A stretch of DNA of 9,734 nt from the NCBI GenBank assembly GCA_009783115.1, contig WRHT01000040.1, positions 1 to 9,734 of the forward strand, given 5' to 3'. This stretch comes from Desulfovibrionaceae bacterium. Lineage in GTDB: Bacteria; Desulfobacterota; Desulfovibrionia; Desulfovibrionales; Desulfovibrionaceae. Each line of letters begins with the position of its first letter. Positions within the stretch are counted from its first letter, which is position 1. Below, piece by piece: positions 1 through 6,626 of the stretch. A model generated the notes under the pieces. That model saw nothing but the letters and a program-made list of their open reading frames with translations. It was not told the origin of the DNA and searched no databases. The position numbers were made by a program, and so were the translations under genes.

Positions 1-288
1 CAGGGGATTGGCCCCCAGCATGGCCACATCGTTGACCGTGCCGTGCACGGCCAGGCTCCCGATGTCGCCTCCCGGAAATTCCAGGGGATCAACCGTGTAG
101 GAATCCGTGCTCATGGCCAGGGGACCGGAAAGGTTCAGCAGGGCCGCGTCGTCCAGGCTGCGCAGCGCGGGGTTGTCAAAATGGCGCAGAAATAGCCCGG
201 TGATCAGGCGGTGCGAGGCCCGGCCGCCGCTGCCGGCATCCAGGGTAAGTAATCCGCCGGTCCCGGCGGGGGTGGTCGGTTCGGGCAT
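1..288 (-). CDS. hypE: HypE, [NiFe]-hydrogenase maturation dehydratase (N-terminal 96 residues; runs off the left edge)
   Basis: HypE uses ATP to dehydrate the thiocarboxamide that HypF places on its C-terminal cysteine, giving a thiocyanate whose cyanide is passed to iron on the HypC-HypD complex. It acts in the cytoplasm. The visible N-terminus matches the family closely: a GSGGRAS segment (residues 19-25), STDSYTVDPLEFPGGDIG (about 62-79), then LAVHGTVNDVAMLGA, the nucleotide-binding strand-loop region of the PurM/AIR-synthase-like fold. The frame stays open to base 1, so the rest of the protein, including the C-terminal cysteine motif, lies outside the window. The ATG at 288 sits 2 bp after the hypD stop and is preceded by AGGA at 294-297, which overlaps the end of hypD, so translational coupling to hypD is likely. 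The identification is firm; only completeness cannot be judged. Confidence 0.95.
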   Translation of the reverse strand, partial: MPEPTTPAGTGGLLTLDAGSGGRASHRLITGLFLRHFDNPALRSLDDAALLNLSGPLAMSTDSYTVDPLEFPGGDIGSLAVHGTVNDVAMLGANPL

Positions 289-290
289 GG

Positions 291-1409
291 CTATCCTGTC
301 TGGTATTGATGGTAGGCGGCGCAGCTTCCCTCGGCGGAGACCATGCAGGCCCCCACGGGGATGGCCGGGGTGCAGGCCTTGCCGAAGAGCGGGCAGTCCG
401 GCGGCCGGATCCGGCCCCGGAGCACCTCGCCGCAGCGGCAGCCGGGAGGAGAAGGGCTTTCCCGGACTTCCAGGCCGAAGACCCGCCAGGCGTCAAAATC
501 CGCATAGTCCGCACGCGGGATCAGCCCGCTGGCCGGGATGCGCCCAAGCCCGCGCCAGAGCGCGTCGCGGGACTCGAAGACCTCGTCCAGGATCCGCCTG
601 GCCCTGGGATTGCCCGCGGGGGACACGGCCCGGAGGTACTGGTTGAAGATGGCCGGCCGGCCGGCGATCAGCGATTCCAGGATCAGGATCAGGGACTGTA
701 AAATATCCGTTGCTTCGAAGCCGCTGATCACTCCGGGACGGCCGAATTCTTCCGCGATAAAGCTGTAAGGTCCGATCCCCAGCACGGTGGAAACATGCCC
801 CGGCAGAATGAAGGCGGAAACGGGAGGGACGCCCTCTACCCGATCCTCGGCCAGCAGGGCGCGCAGGGCCGGAGGCACCAGCTTGTGCAGGCTGAGGACG
901 AAGAAATTGCTTGTTTTCTCACGCCGGGCCGACTGCAGGCAGGCGGCCACGGCCGGGGCGGTGGTCTCAAAGCCGGCGGCCAGGAAAACCACCCGGTCCG
1001 TGGGGCGTCTTTGGGCCAGTTGCAGGGCTTCCAGCGGGGAATAGACCACCTCCACCCTGGCCCCCACGGCCCTGGCTTCCTTCAGGCTGAGGCCGCCCGG
1101 GCCGGGCACGCGCAGCATGTCGCCGAAGCTGGCCAGGATCAGATCTTTTTCCGCCAGACCGAGACAGGCGGCGATTTCACTATCATGGGTCACGCACACC
1201 GGGCAGCCGGGGCCGGAGAGATGGGTAAGCCCCGGGGGCAGCAGGGAACGCAAGCCGCTACGGAAAATGCTTACCGTATGGGTGCCGCAGACCTCCATGA
1301 AACGCGCCGGCCGTCCGTAAGTTTCCAGGAGCTTGCCCAGTTTGCCCAGCAGGGCGCGCCCCAGGGCCGGATCCGCCAGGGCCGCGGAAATATTGATTGC
1401 TTTGCTCAT
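291..1409 (-). CDS. hypD: HypD, [NiFe]-hydrogenase Fe(CN)2CO cofactor assembly iron-sulfur protein
   Basis: HypD forms the scaffold with HypC (or HybG) on which iron receives its two CN ligands and CO before insertion into the hydrogenase large subunit. The 372-residue product is of normal family length and full domain content. The signatures are the CGTH motif with Cys41, GPGCPVC with Cys69 and Cys72, the same positions as the functional cysteines of E. coli HypD, a GFETTAPA segment near 146-153, and a C-terminal cysteine cluster (Cys324, 326, 339, 346, 355, 363) that includes the ligands of the [4Fe-4S] cluster. The ATG at 1409 lies 12 bp after the uvrC stop, with hypE 2 bp downstream, so it should be transcribed with both. 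The Shine-Dalgarno is weak: GGGAG overlaps the uvrC terminus about 15 nt upstream. No hypC lies beside it here, so hypC must be downstream of hypE or elsewhere. Confidence 0.97.
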   Translation of the reverse strand: MSKAINISAALADPALGRALLGKLGKLLETYGRPARFMEVCGTHTVSIFRSGLRSLLPPGLTHLSGPGCPVCVTHDSEIAACLGLAEKDLILASFGDMLRVPGPGGLSLKEARAVGARVEVVYSPLEALQLAQRRPTDRVVFLAAGFETTAPAVAACLQSARREKTSNFFVLSLHKLVPPALRALLAEDRVEGVPPVSAFILPGHVSTVLGIGPYSFIAEEFGRPGVISGFEATDILQSLILILESLIAGRPAIFNQYLRAVSPAGNPRARRILDEVFESRDALWRGLGRIPASGLIPRADYADFDAWRVFGLEVRESPSPPGCRCGEVLRGRIRPPDCPLFGKACTPAIPVGACMVSAEGSCAAYHQYQTG

Positions 1410-1421
1410 GGCCCGGATAGC

Positions 1422-3275
1422 TTACTCCCGGTCAATGATCCTGGCAAGATGCCCGCGCAGGGCTTGCAGACGGGCTTGTCCCAAACCGGGGATTTGGAGC
1501 AGGGAAGCGTCCTCGGCCTGGCGCATGGCCTGGAGAGATCCGAATTTTTCCCAGAGCTTGCGGATCAGCGCCGGCCCGAAGCCGGGGATGCGTTCCAGCT
1601 CGCTTTGCAGTTGCAGGTTGGAACGGCTCCGGCGATGCCGCCCCAAGGCGTAATCGTGGGCCTGGTTGCGCAGGTGTTGCAGGAAGAGCAGTTCTTCCGA
1701 TCCGGGCTTGAGGTTCAGGGGGTTGGAGCGTCCGGGCAGGAATACGCGATCTTCCAGGTTGCCGGCCCGCCGGTCGCTGCGCCCGCCGGCGGTTCTGCCC
1801 TTGGCGATGGCGGCCAGGGTAAATTCCTCTTTCAATCCCTGTGCGGCCAGGGCGCGGCCGACAGCCTGGAGCTGTCCCTTGCCGCCGTCAATGAGCAGCA
1901 AGTCCGGCCAGGGCGGACCTTCCGCGGCCCGGCGGGCGGCCCAGGCGCTGAGCGCGGCGTAATCGTCGCCGCGGTTGTTTTCAAAGGCATAACTGCGCCA
2001 GGCGTCCGGCGCGGGGCGGCCGTGGAGGAATACCACCAGCCCCACGCGGGTGGAAGAGCCGGAGGTATGGGAGACATCCACCACCTCAATGCGCTCAACC
2101 GGACGTTCGAGCAGGAAGGCCTTGCCCAGCAGGGCGGGGAGGTTTACCCCTTTGCGCCGGCGGGCCTGGTCCCGGGCATTGGCCGAGGCCAGGCCGATAA
2201 GTTCGGCCTCCGGGCCGCCTTTGGGAATGGACAGTTGTACCCGGCTGCCCCGCTGCTCGCTCAGGACCGCCGCCACCTCCCGCAGGCTGAAGATTCCCTC
2301 CGCCTGGCGGCCCGGGTCCCAAGGCAGCAGCACCAGGGGAGGCGCGCTTTCGGTCCAGGCGTAGTACTGAGGCAGAAAGCTGGCCAGGAGTTCGGCGGCG
2401 TTTTCCAGGCCCAGGCCGGGCCAGAAATAATTCCGGCTGCCCAAGAGGCGCCCGCCGCGCACCATGAGCAGGCCGAGACCGAGACCGTCCTCGTTTTCCA
2501 TCATCCCCAGGGCATCCAAGTCCACTTCTTCCGGAAGGACCACGGCCTGTTTTTCCAGGGTGTGCTTCACCGCCCGGATTTGGTCGCGCAACCCGGCCGC
2601 CTTTTCATATTCCAGCATCGATGCGGCCCGGCGCATTTCCCCGGTCAACAAAGACAGGAGTTCCCCCGATTTTCCTTCCAGGAGCAGGATTACCCTGTCC
2701 ACCAGGGCCGCGTACTCTTCGGGAGGGACTTGCAGCACGCAGGGGGCCAGGCATTGCTTCAGATGATGGTACAGGCAGGGACGGGAGCGGTTTTTCATGC
2801 CGCGATCCGTGCAACGGCGCAGGGGAAAAGCCTTGTGCAGGGCCTTCCAGGTGGCCTTGGCGTCGCCGGCGGAGGAAAAAGGCCCGAAATGCCTGGGTTT
2901 GCCGTGTCCATGTCCGCGTCCGGCCCGGCGGGCGATTTCCAGCCTGGGGTAAGGAGCTTCCGGATCCAGGCGGAACAGGAGGTGGTCTTTGTCGTCCCGC
3001 AGCAGGATATTGTAATGGGGCCGGTGCTTTTTGATCAGCCCGGCCTCCAGCAGAAAGGCCTCGTTGTCCGTGGCCGTGCTGATGGTTTCCACCTGGCCGG
3101 CCCGCTCCAGCATGGCCCTGGTCTTGGGCGGCAGGCTCTCCGCCGGGCGGAAATAGGCGGCCAGCCGGCGGCGGAGATTTTTGGCCTTGCCCACATAGAG
3201 GATCGTCCCCGGTCCGGCGGAGAACAGATAAACCCCCGGGGTTTGCGGAATGCGGCTCAGGTCCGGTTTTTCCAT
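1422..3275 (-). CDS. uvrC: UvrC, excinuclease ABC subunit C
   Basis: UvrC is recruited by the UvrB-DNA complex at bulky lesions and makes both the 3' and 5' incisions of nucleotide excision repair. All domains of the 617-residue product are in order. The GIY-YIG nuclease is at about 9-90 (PGVYLF, then [12 protein letters not shown]). A cysteine cluster at Cys155, 167, 175 and 179 aligns with the cysteines reported to bind an iron-sulfur cluster in E. coli UvrC. A UvrB-binding UVR helix pair lies at about 208-240. The RNase H-like endonuclease half has catalytic candidates Asp400 (VVDVSH), Asp438, Asp463 (LIDGGKGQ) and His540 (RNQAHDYA). Tandem helix-hairpin-helix motifs are at about 560-612 (IPGFGPA and IPGLGQA). 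An in-frame TAA lies 3 bases before the ATG, so this is the longest possible start; its Shine-Dalgarno is poor. It leads the uvrC-hypD-hypE run and diverges from the chemoreceptor gene. Confidence 0.98.
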   Translation of the reverse strand: MEKPDLSRIPQTPGVYLFSAGPGTILYVGKAKNLRRRLAAYFRPAESLPPKTRAMLERAGQVETISTATDNEAFLLEAGLIKKHRPHYNILLRDDKDHLLFRLDPEAPYPRLEIARRAGRGHGHGKPRHFGPFSSAGDAKATWKALHKAFPLRRCTDRGMKNRSRPCLYHHLKQCLAPCVLQVPPEEYAALVDRVILLLEGKSGELLSLLTGEMRRAASMLEYEKAAGLRDQIRAVKHTLEKQAVVLPEEVDLDALGMMENEDGLGLGLLMVRGGRLLGSRNYFWPGLGLENAAELLASFLPQYYAWTESAPPLVLLPWDPGRQAEGIFSLREVAAVLSEQRGSRVQLSIPKGGPEAELIGLASANARDQARRRKGVNLPALLGKAFLLERPVERIEVVDVSHTSGSSTRVGLVVFLHGRPAPDAWRSYAFENNRGDDYAALSAWAARRAAEGPPWPDLLLIDGGKGQLQAVGRALAAQGLKEEFTLAAIAKGRTAGGRSDRRAGNLEDRVFLPGRSNPLNLKPGSEELLFLQHLRNQAHDYALGRHRRSRSNLQLQSELERIPGFGPALIRKLWEKFGSLQAMRQAEDASLLQIPGLGQARLQALRGHLARIIDRE

Positions 3276-3323
3276 TTTTTAGGTTTTAGCCTTGGTTTTG
3301 TTTGGGCGTCAAGAAGGAGAAAC

Positions 3324-3329
3324 ATTATA
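3324..3329 (-). promoter_or_regulatory. Candidate -10 box for the uvrC-hypD-hypE run
   Basis: Read on the minus strand this is a perfect TATAAT within TTTATAATG, about 48 bases upstream of the uvrC ATG, implying a leader of roughly 40 nt. The positions 16-18 bp upstream (AATGGC / AAATGG / AAAATG) do not resemble TTGACA, so activity would need an activator or the A-tract DNA further upstream. A second possibility is a TTGACG hexamer nearer the gene, but its spacing puts a poor TAAAAC box almost on the start codon. AT-rich DNA yields such boxes by chance, so confidence is moderate. Confidence 0.4.
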
Positions 3330-3371
3330 AATCACCAAAAAATTTGCCATTTTTATATTTTATATGATAAG

Positions 3372-3417
3372 AAAAAGCAGCAAAATTGGCGCAAAATACA
3401 GTTAAAAGCCGGCAAAA
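3372..3417. promoter_or_regulatory. Five helically phased A-tracts (predicted curved DNA)
   Basis: Runs of A lie at 3372-3376, 3382-3385, 3393-3396, 3404-3407 and 3414-3417. Their centres are 9.5, 11, 11 and 10 bp apart, averaging about 10.4 bp, which is one helical turn. A-tracts in phase with the helix are known to bend DNA. Three of them sit in a repeated GCAAAA word (starting 3380, 3391 and 3412). Relative to the uvrC -10 box they lie about 45-90 bp upstream, where curved DNA or UP-like elements often boost transcription; relative to the chemoreceptor they precede the ribosome-binding site. Curvature is predicted from pattern only. Confidence 0.5.
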
Positions 3418-3427
3418 GCTTCATACC

Positions 3428-3433
3428 AGGAGG
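3428..3433 (+). promoter_or_regulatory. Ribosome-binding site of the chemoreceptor gene; decides its start
   Basis: AGGAGG lies 4 nt before the ATG at 3438 and is the strongest Shine-Dalgarno in the window. It fixes the chemoreceptor start there even though the same frame remains open far upstream through DNA antisense to uvrC and hypD. The protein starting here begins with a short basic stretch and a membrane segment, as expected for this family. Confidence 0.85.
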
Positions 3434-3437
3434 CGTT

Positions 3438-4997
3438 ATGCGAAAGTCCTTTTGCATTATTGCGATCCTCTCCGCGATCATTTCCTGTGGGATCGCCATG
3501 TTCGCGTCATTCCTGGCCGGCGGCGGCCTGGCCGGCATCTTTGCGGCCGGCGTGGCGTCCGTTGTTTTGGCGGCCCCGGCTGTTTATCTGCTCCTGGGGG
3601 GATTTGTGGGCCGGGGCATGGATGCGCTTGAACAGGCCATGCTTTCCCTGGCGCAGGGCGAGTTCAAAAGAAACGACAAACTGATGGATATTCGCGGCGA
3701 TATGAAAAAGTCATTCGCGGCCCTGGAGGAGCTGCGGCTCAAAGGCCGGGGCTTGTATGACCGCTTTCACGGTTTTGTGTCCGGAGTTTCCCAGCCTTTT
3801 TTCGTGACGGATACGGAAGAGAGGATCACCCTCACCAACGACTGGCTGATGGACATGCTGGAAATTGACGGGCCCAAGGAAGCCCTGTACGGCCGCCTGG
3901 TGGGCGATGTCTTTTATAACGAGCCCGGCCGCAAGACCCTGATCGGCAAATCCATGAAGACCCGCGAAATTTTCCACAACGTGGAGCTGATCGTCAACGG
4001 GCATAAGGGAAAAAAGACCAACGTGATGACCGCCATAAGGTATCTCGTGGATTCCGATGACCAGGTTATCGGTTGCCTGGGCCTGTATTACGACATCTCG
4101 GCGACCAGGAGGCAGGAGGAGCGGCTCCAGGCCAATACCGAAAAATTCGCCGCCATCGCCAAGCAGAGCCTGGAAATTATAGATAAGCTCAGCGAGACCA
4201 CCGAAAAGCTGGACCAGGAGGTCCAGGCCGTCACGGAAAAAGCGGGAATGCAGCAAAAAAGCACGGCTGAAACCTCGGCCATCATGGTGCAGATGAAAAG
4301 TTCCCTGGAGCAGGTCGCCGGGAGCGCCGACTCCGCCTCCAAGCAGGCCGCTTCCGCCAGCGAGCGGGTGAGGGCCGGGTCCGATATGCTCGGAGAATCG
4401 GTCAGCACCATACAGAATGCCCAGGATCTGGCCGCCGCCCTGCGCAAGGACATGGGAGATCTCGGCAAGAAGGCCGAGGACATCGGGCAGGTGCTCAACG
4501 TCATCGCCGACATCGCGGATCAGACCAACCTGCTGGCCCTGAATGCCGCCATAGAAGCGGCCAGGGCCGGGGACGCCGGACGCGGCTTTGCCGTGGTGGC
4601 CGACGAGGTGCGCAAGCTGGCGGAAAAAACCATGACCGCCACCAAGGAGATTGAAGCGGCCATCAAGGGCATGCAGGACAGCGCCAGGGGCAATGTGCGC
4701 AATACCGAAGTCGCTTCGGACGCCATCCGCCACGGCACGGAGATGGTGGAGCGTTCCGGGGCCATTTTGCGGGAGGCGGTGAATTTTGTGGAAACGACCG
4801 CCGATTCCGTGCATGTGATTGTTTCCGCCACCGAAGAGCAGGCCGAGGCCATCAGCCACGCCACCCGGTCCACGGAACAGATCCACAAGCTGGCGGAGGG
4901 GCTTTTCCTGTCCATGCGGCAAAGCGAACAGGTGGTGCGGGACGTGGAGGAAATCACCAAAAACCTGCACCAGGTCGTGGCGGATATACACAATTAA
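3438..4997 (+). CDS. Methyl-accepting chemotaxis protein with cytoplasmic PAS sensor
   Basis: This is a chemoreceptor that would control CheA kinase through CheW at the inner membrane. In the 519-residue product, two hydrophobic segments (about 5-27 and 31-57) are joined by a very short loop, so there is no periplasmic ligand-binding domain. A short helical linker (about 60-105, [13 protein letters not shown] resembles part of a HAMP) leads to a PAS domain at about 108-222 ([16 protein letters not shown], then [20 protein letters not shown]), the likely input module. The signalling coiled coil fills about 232-519, with the conserved hairpin tip near 356-398 ([36 protein letters not shown]). 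The two arms are nearly equal, about 142 and 144 residues, indicating an intact rod. There is no C-terminal CheR-docking pentapeptide. The PAS ligand or cofactor cannot be told from sequence. It is monocistronic, divergent from uvrC, with no che genes beside it. Confidence 0.95.
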   Translation: MRKSFCIIAILSAIISCGIAMFASFLAGGGLAGIFAAGVASVVLAAPAVYLLLGGFVGRGMDALEQAMLSLAQGEFKRNDKLMDIRGDMKKSFAALEELRLKGRGLYDRFHGFVSGVSQPFFVTDTEERITLTNDWLMDMLEIDGPKEALYGRLVGDVFYNEPGRKTLIGKSMKTREIFHNVELIVNGHKGKKTNVMTAIRYLVDSDDQVIGCLGLYYDISATRRQEERLQANTEKFAAIAKQSLEIIDKLSETTEKLDQEVQAVTEKAGMQQKSTAETSAIMVQMKSSLEQVAGSADSASKQAASASERVRAGSDMLGESVSTIQNAQDLAAALRKDMGDLGKKAEDIGQVLNVIADIADQTNLLALNAAIEAARAGDAGRGFAVVADEVRKLAEKTMTATKEIEAAIKGMQDSARGNVRNTEVASDAIRHGTEMVERSGAILREAVNFVETTADSVHVIVSATEEQAEAISHATRSTEQIHKLAEGLFLSMRQSEQVVRDVEEITKNLHQVVADIHN

Positions 4998-5003
4998 CGC
5001 AAC

Positions 5004-5031
5004 CCGCGTGCCGTTCGAAAAACGCGGTTTT
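5004..5031 (+). terminator. Weak intrinsic terminator candidate after the chemoreceptor gene
   Basis: CCGCGT at 5004-5009 pairs with ACGCGG at 5022-5027, followed by TTTT at 5028-5031, starting 6 bases after the chemoreceptor stop. The stem is GC-rich but only 6 bp with a 12-nt loop and a short T-run. It may act together with the stronger repeat just downstream. Confidence 0.4.
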
Positions 5032-5051
5032 CGGCGGACTCCCGGAGTTTT

Positions 5052-5087
5052 AAAGCCATCTCAAAAATGAATTTTGAGATGGCTTTT
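5052..5087. terminator. Bidirectional intrinsic terminator between convergent chemoreceptor and comM genes
   Basis: A perfect 15-bp inverted repeat (5052-5066 with 5072-5086) encloses a 5-nt loop. The core AGCCATCTC / GAGATGGCT is flanked by A-runs on one side and T-runs on the other, so either strand produces a hairpin followed by U residues. The left arm follows the chemoreceptor gene, and the right arm ends at the base next to the comM stop codon. The position between two converging genes fits a shared terminator. Confidence 0.85.
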
Positions 5088-6616
5088 CAGGTTCTCTCCC
5101 GGTCCAGGGCGCGGCAGTTGACGGCCTCGGCCAAGTGCCGCACCTGGAGCTGTTCCTCTTCGGCCAGGTCGGCGATGGTGCGGGCCAGGCGCAGGATGCG
5201 GGTATGGGCGCGGGCGGAGAGCCCGAGCTTTTGTACGGCCTGACCCAGAAATTTATGGCCTGGCTCATCCAGGGCGCAGTATTTTTCCAGGAAGCTCCCG
5301 TGTAGGTCCGCGTTGCTGCGGCAGGCGGATCCGGCGTAGCGTTTCCCTTGCAGTTCCCTGGCCTGGACCACCCGGGCGCGCATTTGGGCGGAAGAAGCGC
5401 CGGGCGCGCGGGCGCGCAATTCCGCGTAAGGAACCGCCGGAACTTCGATGTGCAAATCCAGGCGGTCCAGCAGGGGGCCGGAGAGCCTGGCGCGGTAACG
5501 GCGCACTTCCTGGGGGGAACAGGCGCAGCGGCGGGAAGGGTCGCCGTAATAACCGCAGGGGCAGGGATTCATGGCCGCCACCAGCATGATCCGGGCCGGG
5601 TAGCTGACCGTGGCCGCGGCCCTGGACAGGGTGATCCTGCCGTCTTCCAGAGGCTGGCGCAGGGCCTCCAGGGTATGCTTGGGAAATTCCGGCAGCTCAT
5701 CCAGAAAGAGCACTCCCCGATGGGCCAGGGAAATTTCCCCCGGCTTGGGATTGGCCGCGCCGCCCACCAGGCCTGCATAGGAAACGGTATGGTGCGGGGC
5801 GCGGAAAGGGCGGCGGCGGATCAGCCCTTCGTCTGCTTTAAGTTGCCCGGCCACGCTGTAAATACGGGTGACTTCCAGGGCCTCGTCAAAATCCAGGGGA
5901 GGCAGGATGCCGGGCAGGCGCTGGGCCAGCATGGTCTTGCCGCTGCCCGGAGGCCCCAGGAGCAGAAGATTATGCCCGCCGGCGGCGGCCAGCTCCACGG
6001 CCCGTTTGGCGTGCTCCTGTCCCTTGATCTCGGAAAAATCAAAAAGACATTCCTCGAGGAAGTTTTCCCGGTTTAATTCCGCCCGCACGGGTTCAAGGGG
6101 GATCCGTCCGGCCAGAAAGGCGGCGGCTTCCGAAAGATTGCGCGCCCCGTACACCGCCACTCCAGAAACCACCGCCGCCTCCCTGGCGTTGGCCGCGGGC
6201 GTCAGCAAACCGCGCGCCTGGCGCTGGGCCGCCAGGGCGGCCACCGGCAAGACGCCGGGAACCCAGCGCAGTTCTCCGGTGAGGGAGAGTTCTCCCAGGC
6301 AGAAAAAGCCCTCCAGGGCCTCCGGAGGCAGGGCGCCGGTGGCGGCCAGCAGTCCCAGGGCCAGGGGCAGATCATAGGCCGATCCGGCCTTGCGGCAATC
6401 CGCCGGGGCCAGGTTGACGGTAAGCCGCCCGCCGGGGAGGGTGAAGCCGCAGTTGCGCAAGGCGGTGAATACCCGGCCCCCGGCTTCCCGCACCGCGCCC
6501 TCGGCCAGACCCACCAGGCTGAAGCTGGGCAACCCGCCGCGGGTGAAATCCGCCTCCAGGCTGACCTCGGTGGCATCCACTCCCTGCAGGGCGGCGCAGG
6601 AAACCTTGGCTAGCAT
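5087..6616 (-). CDS. comM: ComM/YifB-type AAA+ ATPase (Mg-chelatase-like family)
   Basis: Members of this family have a Lon-protease-like N-domain fused to an AAA+ motor and a C-terminal Mg-chelatase-like domain. ComM of naturally transformable bacteria is a hexameric helicase that promotes branch migration during recombination of imported DNA. The 509-residue product is full length. The N-domain is at about 1-170 (GLPSFSLVGL, LTVNLAPAD, YDLPLALGLL). Walker A is GPPGSGKT at 221-228, FRAPHHTVSYAGLVGG at 271-286, Walker B VLFLDE at 302-307, and sensor-1 Asn350. The family cysteine cluster CPCG...CAC is at 352-366, and SGPLLDRLDLHIEVP (379-393) holds the arginine-finger region. The ATG at 6616 is 6 bp after the stop of the 1000-residue gene, with TTGAGG overlapping that stop. 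The family call is firm; a role in DNA uptake is inferred, as homologues also occur in species not known to be transformable. Confidence 0.93.
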   Translation of the reverse strand: MLAKVSCAALQGVDATEVSLEADFTRGGLPSFSLVGLAEGAVREAGGRVFTALRNCGFTLPGGRLTVNLAPADCRKAGSAYDLPLALGLLAATGALPPEALEGFFCLGELSLTGELRWVPGVLPVAALAAQRQARGLLTPAANAREAAVVSGVAVYGARNLSEAAAFLAGRIPLEPVRAELNRENFLEECLFDFSEIKGQEHAKRAVELAAAGGHNLLLLGPPGSGKTMLAQRLPGILPPLDFDEALEVTRIYSVAGQLKADEGLIRRRPFRAPHHTVSYAGLVGGAANPKPGEISLAHRGVLFLDELPEFPKHTLEALRQPLEDGRITLSRAAATVSYPARIMLVAAMNPCPCGYYGDPSRRCACSPQEVRRYRARLSGPLLDRLDLHIEVPAVPYAELRARAPGASSAQMRARVVQARELQGKRYAGSACRSNADLHGSFLEKYCALDEPGHKFLGQAVQKLGLSARAHTRILRLARTIADLAEEEQLQVRHLAEAVNCRALDRERT

Positions 6617-6620
6617 AATG

Positions 6621-6626
6621 CCTCAA
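6621..6626 (-). promoter_or_regulatory. comM ribosome-binding site overlapping the upstream stop codon
   Basis: Minus-strand TTGAGG contains the TGA stop of the 1000-residue gene and lies 4 nt before the comM ATG. Ribosomes ending the upstream gene would be placed at the comM start, which supports co-transcription and translational coupling. Confidence 0.65.

Larger units (their letters stand above)
3276..3437. other. AT-rich divergent intergenic region between uvrC and the chemoreceptor gene
   Basis: These 162 bases separate the divergent uvrC and mcp starts and are far richer in A+T than the genes on either side. They hold a TATAAT box facing uvrC (3324-3329), a TTGCCA hexamer on the plus strand (3344-3349) that could be a -35 element for the chemoreceptor but has no good -10 box at the right distance, a run of phased A-tracts (3372-3417), and the chemoreceptor ribosome-binding site. 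No open frame with a plausible start was found inside. It is inferred to be the control region for both transcription units. Confidence 0.7.

Noticed and set aside
3314..3326. AAGGAG followed after 4 nt by an in-frame ATT that could extend the chemoreceptor by 38 residues
   Set aside because: ATT starts are very rare, the extension is lysine-rich with no family counterpart, and the ATG at 3438 has a better ribosome-binding site.
3386..3415. Sigma-54-like TTGGCGC and sigma-28-like GCCGGCAA upstream of the chemoreceptor
   Set aside because: The first lacks the GC of the -12 element at the right spacing; the second lacks a TAAA -35 element 15 bp upstream (the bases there are GCGC).
3276..3437. 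Riboswitch or small RNA in the AT-rich divergent region
   Set aside because: No stable stem series or terminator-like hairpin was found; the only symmetry is short AT-rich repeats such as ATAT-TTT-ATAT.
3711..4991. 426-codon open frame on the minus strand opposite the chemoreceptor
   Set aside because: It is exactly antisense to a clear chemoreceptor gene, its product is a G/H/L-rich shadow with no recognisable domain, and it has no ribosome-binding site of note.
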